Source: Dankookia rubra
Lineage (GTDB): Bacteria; Pseudomonadota; Alphaproteobacteria; Acetobacterales; Acetobacteraceae
Direction of reading: 5' to 3'
Assembly: GCF_004355005.1 (NCBI RefSeq)
Contig: NZ_SMSJ01000056.1
Location: 1-34,964, forward strand
DNA: 34,964 nucleotides
Part shown: piece by piece, positions 1 through 7,874 of the stretch
Position numbering within the stretch: the first letter of the stretch is position 1
How the letters are laid out: every line of letters begins with the position of its first letter
The notes under the pieces: generated by a model
Seen by the model: the letters and a program-made list of their open reading frames with translations, nothing else
What the model was told of the DNA's origin: nothing
Database searches by the model: none
Program-made: the position numbers and the translations under genes

Positions 1-45
1 TTTCGCCTTGAAGTCTGCCGAATACCGCGTCCGCTTGCCCGTCAT
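1..45 (-). CDS. IS3-family transposase OrfA, N-terminus only
   Basis: Only 15 residues are visible (MTGKRTRYSADFKAK), starting at the ATG whose complement is 43-45. The K/R-R-Y-S-A-D/E-F-K opening is characteristic of IS3-family OrfA proteins, which carry a helix-turn-helix that binds the IS ends and are normally fused to OrfB (the DDE catalytic part) by frameshifting. The assignment rests on this short motif and the flanking IS-like end. Confidence 0.6.
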   Translation of the reverse strand, partial: MTGKRTRYSADFKAK

Positions 46-111
46 CCGGGTTCGTCCTTCTCACAGGCGAACCGAGCTTACCCACCTGTCCGAAATCTAG
101 GGACCATCTCA
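1..111 (-). mobile_element. End of an IS3-family insertion sequence (truncated by window edge)
   Basis: Read on the minus strand, about 66 bases of IS end precede a start codon at 45 that opens an IS3-type OrfA (next entry). The sequence at 110-111 reads CA on the plus strand, as expected for the TG...CA termini of IS3 elements. Directly beyond it the coding frame of an IS5-family transposase resumes, so this boundary is where the IS3 element jumped into the IS5 gene. The exact terminus is uncertain by one or two bases because CA also occurs at 112-113. The rest of the element lies outside the window. Confidence 0.6.
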
Positions 112-219
112 CAGTTTCGCCGGATCGCCACGCGCTACGAGAAACGCGCCGCCAACTACCTCGCCATGATCCACATCGGCATGCTGCTACTATGGCTGTA
201 GCGTTTGCAGAGACGGCCT
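112..219 (+). pseudogene. C-terminal remnant of an IS5-family transposase and its IS end
   Basis: The plus frame ending at the TAG of 199-201 reads FRRIATRYEKRAANYLAMIH and continues with a hydrophobic tail. This is the standard C-terminus of IS5-family transposases (R-Y-[ED]-K, A-x-Y-L-A, L-W-L). Positions 202-219 after the stop look like the terminal inverted repeat. At about 220 the frame of an RND pump begins, so this IS5 element had inserted into the pump gene before being cut by the IS3 element at 1-111. Confidence 0.65.
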
Positions 220-849
220 AGCCGCATCCAGGGCCGTGACGTCGGGAGCACCGTGGCCGATGTCGAGCGCGAGATCCAGGCGCCCGGCGTGATTCAGCCG
301 AGGGTCCGCTACCGGCTCGGCGGCCTCTACGAGCAGCAGCGCATCGCCTTCACCGGACTCGCCTGGGTCTTCGCCGCCGCGGTCGCGGCGGAGTTCGCGC
401 TGATGCTGTTCCTTTACGAGAGTCTGTGAACCGCGGCTGCAGTCGTGGGGCTCTCCGCCTTCTCCACCCTCGCCGTGTTTGCCGGGCTCTGGCTGACCGG
501 GGTCGAGTTGAACATCACGGCCATCATGGGCATGACCATGGTGGTGGGCATAGGCGCCGAGATGACGATCTTCTACGTCTCGGAGTTCATCCTGCTGGGG
601 CGGGAGATGCCACGGCGGGACGCCCTGCTGGAGGCGAGCCGCAACCGTCTGCGGCCGATCGCGATGACCACGCTGGCCGCGATCCTCACGCTCATGCCTC
701 TCACCCTCGCGCTTGGCCAGGGGGTGGACATGCAGCAGCCGCTCGCGATCGCCATCATCTCGGGCCTGCTGTTGCAGTTCCCGCTCGTCCTGCTCGTCCT
801 GCCCATGCTGATCGGCTTGGCGCCCGGCCGGGAGCGCTCGGCGGAGTGA
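220..849 (+). pseudogene. C-terminal part of an RND efflux permease, with an in-frame stop
   Basis: One continuous frame gives the last quarter or so of a heavy-metal/cation-type RND pump. The opening is RIQGRDVGSTVADVEREIQA, followed by a periplasmic GGLYEQQ segment, a helix ending in FLYESL, a TGA at 427-429, and then further helices with ELNITAIMGMTMVVGIGAEM and a C-terminal pair of helices ending at 849. The TGA replaces what should be a codon inside the pump (TGA from CGA would be a single transition). The N-terminal part is missing and is replaced by the IS5 end. A HK remnant follows after 2 bases. It is distinct from the intact pump at 4566-7835 and should be non-functional. Confidence 0.8.
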
Positions 850-851
850 GC

Positions 852-983
852 GTGTGGTCTGCCGCAGAAAATGCGGGGCGGGCGGTGGCCGGCTTCGCGC
901 GGTTGCGGGGCTCCTCCGGTTTCCGCCTCGCGCAGACGCGGTGGATGCCGATTTCACGGCGCTGCTCCGGACCGGGGGCGGCA
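852..983 (+). pseudogene. Remnant of a sensor histidine kinase N-terminus (TM1 deleted)
   Basis: A GTG at 852, two bases after the RND stop, opens a frame containing GRAVAGFARLRGSSGFRLA (876-932). After a frame change it continues as DAVDADFTALLRTGGG from 935. The intact kinase of this window (18134-16695) has the same two blocks, GRAIGRLARLRASSGFRLA and DAVDADVTAMLRVG, separated by about 30 residues that form its first transmembrane helix. Here those codons are missing and the blocks are joined out of frame. No further kinase sequence follows. I read it as a decayed RND-kinase operon end. Confidence 0.6.
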
Positions 984-1131
984 TCCGGCCAGAAGCCGGA
1001 AGTCAGATCCAAAGCGAACGTCGGAGCCTTCCTAACGGCGTAACGTGCCGCCCTGCCTGCAGCGAGCAGCAGCAGGAGCACCGGCAGCAGCCGCTCGGCA
1101 TCTCGGCTGGCAATGGCACGGCAGCACGGCA

Positions 1132-1410
1132 TCAGAGATATTTGGTAATCGCCTTGAACTCTTCGATCGGGCCGCGCTCCGACCGCGGGACGGTGCCCAC
1201 GACGTGGTCCAGGCAGTGCTCGAGATGGTCGTGGATCAGCATCTTCTTGGCGTTGGCGATGGCTGCTTCGACCGCATGTAACTGCTGAGCGAGTTCGATA
1301 CAGGAGCGTCCCGCCTCAATCATCTCGATGACACCTTGGAGGTGCCCGGCGGCGCGCTTAAGGCGTTTCACCACTTCGGGGTGGCTAAGGTGAAGGTAAG
1401 GATCAGCCAT
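1132..1410 (-). CDS. CsoR/RcnR-family metal-sensing transcriptional repressor
   Basis: This 92-residue all-helical protein of the DUF156 (CsoR/RcnR/FrmR) family represses metal-efflux genes until metal binds. Hallmarks are the basic N-terminal helix around VVKRLKRAAGHLQGVIEMIE and the ligand set C37, H62, C66 (spacing C-x24-H-x3-C), which matches the Cys-His-Cys of Cu(I)-type CsoR; RcnR has His at the third position. The N-terminus also has H7 and H10, so Ni/Co sensing cannot be excluded, and the neighbouring pump looks Co/Zn/Ni-type rather than copper-type. It is divergent from the efflux operon at 1523, with an operator-like palindrome just upstream of its own start. Confidence 0.9.
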   Translation of the reverse strand: MADPYLHLSHPEVVKRLKRAAGHLQGVIEMIEAGRSCIELAQQLHAVEAAIANAKKMLIHDHLEHCLDHVVGTVPRSERGPIEEFKAITKYL

Positions 1411-1420
1411 GGCTTGACCC

Positions 1421-1438
1421 TATCCACCAGGGGGGGAT
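1421..1438. promoter_or_regulatory. Probable CsoR-family operator
   Basis: TATCCACCAGGGGGGATA is an imperfect palindrome (TATCC...GGATA arms) with the G/C-tract core and A/T-rich edges of CsoR/RcnR-family operators. It starts 10 bases upstream of the repressor's start codon, in the 112-base region shared with the divergent efflux operon, so one site could control both. The assignment is by pattern and position only. Confidence 0.6.
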
Positions 1439-1522
1439 ATTACAAGACATGCGCGCGCATGATGGGTTGGCGAACCGCGTTCCGATTACCTGTCCCACGC
1501 GTCTACCTGCCCTAGGAGTGAT

Positions 1523-1900
1523 ATGGAGCTGACCGCCCGCGCGCTGGCCCGCCGTCTCGCCGCAGCAATGATGCTGGTGGCGGTGCTGGCGCTCGGCTTG
1601 CACGAGGCGGCGAATCCGCAGACGGCGGTCTCTGCTGGCGGTGCTCCACCGCCAGCGCTCGCGGTCCTGCAGCTAGCGGCCACGCTCGATCACGACGAGG
1701 CCGATCGTGGCCCGACCAAGCACTCGGTGGCCGCCCAGGATGCTATTCGGGTCTGCGTGGTTGCTACACCCCTGCCATGGGTAGTCGCGGTCGTGTCGCC
1801 TGCCGCCTCCATCCTGGGCATTCCTACGAGCGCCGCCGTGCTGCCAGGACTCCATCCAGGCGGACCTCAACGACCACCTCGCAGCACCGCCACCGCCTGA
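1523..1900 (+). CDS. Small exported protein of unknown function, first gene of the efflux operon
   Basis: A 125-residue product starts at an ATG preceded by AGGAG at 1514-1518. Residues about 8-28 form a signal peptide or membrane helix with two N-terminal arginine clusters. The middle holds a short acidic/His patch (DHDEADRG), then a second hydrophobic stretch near residues 76-105 and a Pro/Arg-rich tail. I recognise no domain. Its place between the CsoR operator and the CzcC-like gene suggests a periplasmic accessory of the metal pump. The tail composition may reflect a late frameshift, so the C-terminus is less certain than the start. Confidence 0.6.
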   Translation: MELTARALARRLAAAMMLVAVLALGLHEAANPQTAVSAGGAPPPALAVLQLAATLDHDEADRGPTKHSVAAQDAIRVCVVATPLPWVVAVVSPAASILGIPTSAAVLPGLHPGGPQRPPRSTATA

Positions 1901-1973
1901 CTGCCGCGGCCGCCTTGTCGGGTCACCGCGGCGCCCTGTGCCGTCTGCCGCGATGACCGAGGCTGAGTTCCCA

Positions 1974-3341
1974 ATGTCCTTCCGAGACCACCCCGCCACG
2001 CTACGGCGCCTAAGGCGCTGTCGCGCGGCCGCGTTGGTGCCATTGTTCGCAACCCTCCTCCTAACAACCCTAGTGGTCCTCCCGAACTCCGCCAGCGCGG
2101 GCGAAAGCACGAACCGCGTGGCGGCTGCCAGTGGGACCATCCGCGTCGCCTCCCCCGAGCAGGCCGTCGCCGCGGCGCTGCGGCGCTCGCCCGCCCTCGG
2201 TGCAGCCGAGGCCGGGGTGGCGGCCAGCCGCGGCAACCTGACCCAGGCGGGCCTGCGGCCGAACCCGGCTTTCGGCGTGACCGCCGAGAACATCGGCGGC
2301 AGCGGCCGCTACCGCAGCACCGCGGCGGCCGAGACGACTTACCAGCTTGCCCAACGCCTGGAGATCGGCGGCCAACGCGGCGCTCGCGTCGGCGTAGCCC
2401 GCACCGAGGAGGCGCTGGCCGGGCGCGACCTTGCCGCGACCCGGCTCGACATCGTGCGGGCCGCGCGGCAGGCCTACACCGAGGCGGTTGCCGCCCGCCG
2501 GGTCTTGCGCATCGCTACCGACAGCGTGCGTCTGGCCGAGGAGGTGCTGCGGGTCGCCCGGGAGCGGGTTAGCGCCGGGCGCGAGCCGCTACTGCAGCAG
2601 CGCCGCGCCGAGGTGGCCCTCTCGACAGCCCAAATCGCCCGCAGCCGGGCCGAACGGGAAGCCGAGGTCGCCCGCCGCGCTCTGGCCGTAGTGCTGGCGG
2701 CCTCCGACGTCGATCTTGGCCCGTCCGACCGCTGGTTCGACGACATCGGGCCCGTCCCGGCGGGCCGGTTGCCGTCCGATCCGGCCGCCAATCCGGATTT
2801 CGCCCGTTGGCGCGAGGAGATCGCTCGCGCCAACGCCATCCTCGGCCTGGAGCGCCGCCGCGCCATCCCCGACGTGACGGTAGGCGCGGGCTTGCGCCGC
2901 TTCGGCGAGAGCAACGACACCGCGATGGTGCTGAACCTCTCGGTGCCGCTGCCGGTCATCGATCGCAACCAGGGCAACATTGCCCGCGCCGGTGCCGACC
3001 TGACGCGCACCGAGCGCGTGGCCGAACTGAACCAGCGCGCCTTGGCCGCCTCGCTGACCGACGCCGGGCAACGGCTGGACACCGCTTGGCGCGAGGCGGA
3101 TGGCCTGCGCCGGGTGGTGGTGCCCGGGGCCGAGCAGGCCTTCGGCTTCGCCCGCGAGGGCTACGCCGCGGGCCGGTTCTCCTTCCTCGAGGTGCTGGAC
3201 GCCCAACGCACGCTGCTTGAGGCCCGCACCCAGCTGAATGCCGCCCTGCGCGACGTCCACCTGCGCCGCGCCGAGGCCGATCGGCTCTCCGGAGGTCCGC
3301 CCATTCCCGAGGCCCTGAACCCGATGGGAGGCCGTCCGTGA
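1974..3341 (+). CDS. czcC: CzcC-like outer membrane channel (TolC family)
   Basis: This is the outer membrane component of a CzcCBA-type tripartite metal exporter. From the ATG at 1974 the product is 455 residues and opens with an Arg-rich n-region and a long hydrophobic signal ending near NSASA. In-frame ATGs at 1938 and 1953 are possible, but they only lengthen the leader. The mature part shows two OEP repeats: SPEQAVAAALRRSPALGAAE with NPAFGVTAEN and QRLEIGGQRGARV, then DVTVGAGLRRFGESNDTAMV with SVPLPVIDRNQGNI and GRFSFLEVLDAQRTLLEAR. These are standard TolC/CzcC motifs. The stop overlaps the start of the adaptor gene (GTGA at 3338-3341). Confidence 0.9.
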   Translation: MSFRDHPATLRRLRRCRAAALVPLFATLLLTTLVVLPNSASAGESTNRVAAASGTIRVASPEQAVAAALRRSPALGAAEAGVAASRGNLTQAGLRPNPAFGVTAENIGGSGRYRSTAAAETTYQLAQRLEIGGQRGARVGVARTEEALAGRDLAATRLDIVRAARQAYTEAVAARRVLRIATDSVRLAEEVLRVARERVSAGREPLLQQRRAEVALSTAQIARSRAEREAEVARRALAVVLAASDVDLGPSDRWFDDIGPVPAGRLPSDPAANPDFARWREEIARANAILGLERRRAIPDVTVGAGLRRFGESNDTAMVLNLSVPLPVIDRNQGNIARAGADLTRTERVAELNQRALAASLTDAGQRLDTAWREADGLRRVVVPGAEQAFGFAREGYAAGRFSFLEVLDAQRTLLEARTQLNAALRDVHLRRAEADRLSGGPPIPEALNPMGGRP

Positions 3342-4552
3342 CGACCCGGTCCACCTTTCTCGTCGGCACGGTAGCCGGCCTCATCGGCATCGCGATTGCA
3401 GCGATGCCGCCTGTCGCTGGGGTCCTGCACCGGTTCGTCGGGTCATCCGTCCCCGGCCGGGTTGCAACGCCGCCGCAGACCGCCGCCGACGAGGACCGGG
3501 CGCCGGAGGGCGTCATCCGAATGGACGAGCAGCAGGTGCAGGAGCTCGGCATTCGCGTCCAGCCAGTGGCCGGCGGCACCATCGTCCGCAACGTTCATGT
3601 GCCCGGCACTGTCGTCGCCAGCGGCGACCGGCTAGTGCGCGTCCCAGCGCGGGTCTCCGGCATCGTCGCCGAGCTGCACCGGCGCCCCGGTGACCAGGTC
3701 GCGGTCGGCGACCTACTGGCGGTGATCGAGAGCCGTGAGATCGCCGACGCGAAAGCAGATCTCCTGGCAGCACAGCACATAGAGCAATTGGCCCGCACCA
3801 CCTTCGAGCGGGAGAGGCGTCTCTGGGATCGGCGGGTTTCGGCCGAGCAGGACTTCCTCAAGGCCCGTGCTAACGCGGAGGATGCGCGCCTCCGGCTCGA
3901 CCTCGCGCGACAGAAGTTGGCGGCGCTCGGTCTTGGCGAGGCTGAGGTCGCCGCGCTGGCCCGCCAGCCGGTAACGGCGCTCCCTCGCAAGGAGATCCGC
4001 GCCCCGATCGCCGGGCAGGTAACCGAGCGGAGCGTCGATCTCGGCGGCGCCGTCTCCCCGGAGACGCAGGCCTTCGTCGTGGTCGACCTTTCCACGGTCT
4101 GGGTGGAGACGGCGGTCCCGGCGGCGGACCTCGCCTTCGTGCGCGAGGGGCAGGTGGTCACGGTGAGCGGCCCGATCCCCGGGCTCCGTGGCGAGGCGCG
4201 CCTCATTTTCATCAGCCCAACACTGGACAGCCAGACTCGAGCGGCGCGCGCCGTGGCCGAGATGGCCAACCCAGACGGCGCCTGGCGGCCCGGCATCTTC
4301 GTCGCTGCATCCGTCCAGACCGCGGAGCAGCCGGTACAGATCCTGCTGCCGCGGGACGCCATCCAGACCATTGACAACCGCCCCGCGGTCTTCATCCGCA
4401 CAGAGCGGGGCTTTGAGAGACGGGAGGTGACGCTGGGGCGGACCGACGACCGCGCGGCCGAGGTGGTCTCCGGCCTCGCGGGGGGCGAGCCGGTCGCCGT
4501 CGCCAGGACCTTTCTGCTCAAAGCCGAACTCAAGTCCGGCAGCGAAGACTAG
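3338..4552 (+). CDS. czcB: CzcB-like periplasmic adaptor (membrane fusion protein)
   Basis: The 404-residue adaptor links the inner membrane pump to the outer membrane channel. GTG at 3338 overlaps the czcC stop, which indicates translational coupling. The N-terminal hydrophobic anchor covers roughly residues 6-30. A barrel-sandwich/lipoyl half follows with GDRLVRVPARVSGIVAEL and RRPGDQVAVGDLLAVIES. Next come an alpha-hairpin (about 150-215), a second lipoyl half with KEIRAPIAGQVTERSVDLGG, a beta-barrel (TVWVETAVPAADLAFVREGQ) and a membrane-proximal domain. It lacks the extra His-rich domain of classical CzcB and so is closer to short HlyD/CusB-like adaptors. Confidence 0.9.
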   Translation: MTTRSTFLVGTVAGLIGIAIAAMPPVAGVLHRFVGSSVPGRVATPPQTAADEDRAPEGVIRMDEQQVQELGIRVQPVAGGTIVRNVHVPGTVVASGDRLVRVPARVSGIVAELHRRPGDQVAVGDLLAVIESREIADAKADLLAAQHIEQLARTTFERERRLWDRRVSAEQDFLKARANAEDARLRLDLARQKLAALGLGEAEVAALARQPVTALPRKEIRAPIAGQVTERSVDLGGAVSPETQAFVVVDLSTVWVETAVPAADLAFVREGQVVTVSGPIPGLRGEARLIFISPTLDSQTRAARAVAEMANPDGAWRPGIFVAASVQTAEQPVQILLPRDAIQTIDNRPAVFIRTERGFERREVTLGRTDDRAAEVVSGLAGGEPVAVARTFLLKAELKSGSED

Positions 4553-4565
4553 GAGCCGTGCCGCG

Positions 4566-7500
4566 ATGATCGCCCGCATCCTCGATTTCTCCGTCCAACA
4601 GCGCTGGCTCGTTGTCCTGCTCACGCTCGCCTTCGCGGCCTTCGGCATCCGCTCGCTGCAACTGCTGCCGATCGACGCTGTACCCGACGTCACCAACCGG
4701 CAGGTGCAGGTCAACTCCGTCGCACCTGCCCTCTCGCCCTACGAGATCGAGCGGCTGGTCACCTATCCCGTCGAGACGGCGCTTGCGGGCATCCCGGGGC
4801 TCGACTCCACGCGCTCGCTCTCCCGCAACGGCTTCTCCCAGGTCACGGCCATCTTCCACGACGACGTCGGCATCTACTTTGCCCGGCAGCAGGTGATGGA
4901 GCGCTTGGCCCAGGCGCGAGAGACCCTGCCGGATGGGGTCGAACCGCAGATGACACCGGTCTCGACCGGCCTCGGCGAGATCTACATGTGGGCGCTCGAC
5001 TTTCTGCCCCCGGGCCAAGGCGCCCCGGTGCGCGATGGCAGGCCGGGCTGGCAGTCCGACGGCAGCTACCTGACCCCAGAGGGCGAGCGGCTGACCTCGG
5101 ACTTGGCGCGGGGCGCCTACCTGCGCACCCTGCAAGACTGGATCATTCGGCCGCAAATGCGCACGGTGCCTGGCGTCGCCGGGGTCGACTCCCTGGGCGG
5201 CCACATCAAGCAGTACCAAGTTCAGCCGGATCCGAACCGGCTCGTCGCTCTTGGGCTCGGCTTCGAGGATATTGCCACCGCATTGGAGCGCAACAACGTC
5301 AGCCGCGGAGCGCGCTACCTGGAGCGCAACGGCGAGGGTTACGTGGTCCGCTCCGCCGGACGCCTCGAATCCATGGCCGAGATCGGCGAAGTAGTCGTCG
5401 CCACGCGCGAGGGCGGCGTGCCCGTCCGGGTGAGGGACGTCGCCGAGGTCTCCATTGGCCGCGAGCTCCGTACCGGTGCGGCGAGCCTTAACGGCCACGA
5501 GGTCGTCGTCGGGACGGCGCTGATGCTGGTCGGCGGCAACAGCCGGACCGTGGCGCAGGCGGTCGGCGCCAAGCTCAAGGAGGTTGGCCGGTCCCTACCG
5601 CCGGGTGTGCAGGCGCGCACTATGCTCGACCGCTCAGGTCTGGTGAACGCAACCATTTATACGGTGGCAAAGAACCTGGCCGAGGGTGCGGCACTCGTCG
5701 TCGCGGTGCTATTTCTGATGCTCGGCAACTTCCGGGCGGCGTTCATCACTGCCATGGTCATTCCCGTAACCATGCTGCTGACCGTGACCGGCATGGTTGA
5801 GGCCGGGATCAGCGCCAACTTGATGAGCCTCGGCGCGCTCGACTTCGGCCTGATTGTCGACGGCGCAGTCATCATCGCTGAGAACAGCCTCCGGCACTTG
5901 GTGGAGCGCCAGCGCGCGGAAGGGCGGCCGCTGTCCCTGGAGGAGCGCCTCCAGACAGTCGTTGTGTCAGCGCGGGAGATGATCCGGCCCTCCGTTTTTG
6001 GCCAGGCCATCATCATCCTGGTCTACGTCCCGTTCCTCACCCTGACCGGGGTCGAGGGCCGGATGTTCGCTCCCATGGCACTGACCGTCGTCATTGCGCT
6101 CGCGGCGGCCTTCGTCCTGTCGCTGACCTTCGTCCCGGCTATGGTCGCCATCGCGGTGACGGGGAGGATCACCGAGGAGGACAACCTTGTTCTTCGCGCC
6201 GCTAAGCGGAGCTACGCCCCGGCGCTGCGGGGCGCGGTCCAGCGGCCGCTGCTGGTCATTGGCGCCGCGGCGGCTCTCTTCGTGGGGGCAGTGCTTCTGG
6301 CCGGGCGGCTCGGGCAGGACTTCATGCCGCAGCTCGACGAGGGCGACATCGTGGTCGCGGCGGTGCGCATCCCGAGCACTTCGCTGACGCAGTCACAGGA
6401 GATGCAGCTTGGCCTCGAGCGGGCCATCGGCCGCCTGCCCGAAGTCTCACATGTCTTCTCCAAGGCCGGGACGGCCGACCTGGGCGCCGACCCGATGCCA
6501 CCAAACGCCGCCGACGCCTACGTCATGCTGAAGCCGCGCGACCAGTGGCCCGACCCGTCCCTGCCAAAGGACGAGCTGATCCGTCGCGTCGAGGAGGCCA
6601 TCAAACGGCTTCCCGGCAACGGCCCGGAATTCAGCCAGCCCATCCAAATGCGCTTCAATGAGCTGCTAGCGGGCGTGCGCGGCGACGTTGCGGTGAAGGT
6701 ATTCGGTGACGAGTTCGGGCTGATGCTGCGCACCGCCAACCAGATCGCCACTGTGCTCGGCAGCATCCCGGGTGCCGAGGACGTCAAGGTGGAGCAGGCG
6801 GCGGGTCTGCCGTTCCTCGAGATCACCGTGGACAAGGCAGAAATCGCTCGGCGTGGCCTGACCGTCGCCGTGGTGCAGGACGTGATCGGTGCAGCTATCG
6901 GCGGCCGCGAGGCAGGCTTCATCCTGGAGGGCGACCGCCGCTTCTCCATTGTGGTCCGCCTGCCGGACTCAGTGCGCGACGACCTGGAGGCGCTGCGGAA
7001 CTTGCCCGTTCCCCTGCCGAGGGCCGAACGCTCCGGTGCTGAACGGGGCGCGACGATGCCGCAATCCGTGCCGCTGCGGACTTTAACGAGCTTCCGCTTC
7101 ACCGACGGGCCGAACCAGGTCAGCAGGGAGAACGGCAAGCGGCGTGTGGTCGTGACGGCAAACGTGCGTGGGCGCGACATCGCCTCGCTGGCTGCCGAGG
7201 CGCAGGCCCGGGTGGAGCGGGAGGTCCGGGTGCCCCCGGGCTACTGGCTCACCTGGGGCGGACAGTTTGAGAACCTTGCCACCGCCCGGGCGCGGCTCAT
7301 GGTCGTGGTGCCCGGCTGCTTCTTCCTGATCTTCCTGCTGCTCTACACCGCCCTCGGCTCTCCGCGCGACGCGCTGTTGGTTTTCAGCGCCGTGCCGCTG
7401 GCGCTGACGGGGGGCATCGTGGCGCTGTGGCTACGCGGCATGCCGCTGTCGGTCACCGCCGTGGTCGGCTTCGTCGCGCTGTCCGGCGTCGCCGTGCTGA

Positions 7501-7835
7501 ACGGCTTGGTCATGCTGACTCACGTCAAGCAGCTGGTGGCGGAGGGATTGTCGCAGCGCGAGGCGATCCTGCGCGGGGCAATCGACCGGCTGCGGCCGGT
7601 CATCATGACGGCGCTGGTCGCCTCGCTCGGCTTCATGCCGATGGCAGTGGCGACGGGCGCCGGGGCGGAGGTGCAGAAACCGCTGGCGACGGTCGTCATA
7701 GGCGGCCTGATCACCGCCACGCTGCTGACGCTGCTGGTGCTGCCCGCGCTCTATGCCCGCTTCGGCAGCCGCGCTGTGACGCCTGCCGCCATTCCCGCCC
7801 CGTCGCCCTTGGCAACACATCGTGCCGCCGAATGA
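4566..7835 (+). CDS. czcA: CzcA-like heavy-metal RND efflux pump
   Basis: The 1089-residue inner membrane proton/cation antiporter starts at an ATG preceded by AGGAG at the end of czcB. It has the full RND layout: TM1, periplasmic loop, TM2-7, TM8, second loop, TM9-12. The fourth helix reads DFGLIVDGAVIIAEN, with D426, D432 and E439 spaced exactly as the essential D402/D408/E415 of Cupriavidus CzcA. Cu/Ag pumps such as CusA lack this acidic set, so Zn/Co/Cd/Ni is the more likely substrate group. C-terminal helices carry PVIMTALVASLGFMPMAVAT, a classical HME-RND motif. The length is normal for the family. The sensor next door has a copper-type ligand set, which leaves the true inducer open. 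Confidence 0.93.
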   Translation: MIARILDFSVQQRWLVVLLTLAFAAFGIRSLQLLPIDAVPDVTNRQVQVNSVAPALSPYEIERLVTYPVETALAGIPGLDSTRSLSRNGFSQVTAIFHDDVGIYFARQQVMERLAQARETLPDGVEPQMTPVSTGLGEIYMWALDFLPPGQGAPVRDGRPGWQSDGSYLTPEGERLTSDLARGAYLRTLQDWIIRPQMRTVPGVAGVDSLGGHIKQYQVQPDPNRLVALGLGFEDIATALERNNVSRGARYLERNGEGYVVRSAGRLESMAEIGEVVVATREGGVPVRVRDVAEVSIGRELRTGAASLNGHEVVVGTALMLVGGNSRTVAQAVGAKLKEVGRSLPPGVQARTMLDRSGLVNATIYTVAKNLAEGAALVVAVLFLMLGNFRAAFITAMVIPVTMLLTVTGMVEAGISANLMSLGALDFGLIVDGAVIIAENSLRHLVERQRAEGRPLSLEERLQTVVVSAREMIRPSVFGQAIIILVYVPFLTLTGVEGRMFAPMALTVVIALAAAFVLSLTFVPAMVAIAVTGRITEEDNLVLRAAKRSYAPALRGAVQRPLLVIGAAAALFVGAVLLAGRLGQDFMPQLDEGDIVVAAVRIPSTSLTQSQEMQLGLERAIGRLPEVSHVFSKAGTADLGADPMPPNAADAYVMLKPRDQWPDPSLPKDELIRRVEEAIKRLPGNGPEFSQPIQMRFNELLAGVRGDVAVKVFGDEFGLMLRTANQIATVLGSIPGAEDVKVEQAAGLPFLEITVDKAEIARRGLTVAVVQDVIGAAIGGREAGFILEGDRRFSIVVRLPDSVRDDLEALRNLPVPLPRAERSGAERGATMPQSVPLRTLTSFRFTDGPNQVSRENGKRRVVVTANVRGRDIASLAAEAQARVEREVRVPPGYWLTWGGQFENLATARARLMVVVPGCFFLIFLLLYTALGSPRDALLVFSAVPLALTGGIVALWLRGMPLSVTAVVGFVALSGVAVLNGLVMLTHVKQLVAEGLSQREAILRGAIDRLRPVIMTALVASLGFMPMAVATGAGAEVQKPLATVVIGGLITATLLTLLVLPALYARFGSRAVTPAAIPAPSPLATHRAAE

Positions 7836-7874
7836 CGGCGGCATACCCGTTTCCATCAAGTTCGAGGTCCGGCT

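Noticed and set aside
3595-4533. Minus-strand frame of over 300 codons opposite the adaptor gene
   Set aside because: Ser/Arg/Thr-rich shadow of the adaptor with no motif.
4530-5498. Long minus-strand frame opposite the RND pump
   Set aside because: It is the antisense of a clearly conserved pump; composition is typical of GC-rich shadow frames (His/Gly/Arg/Asp) and there is no ribosome site.
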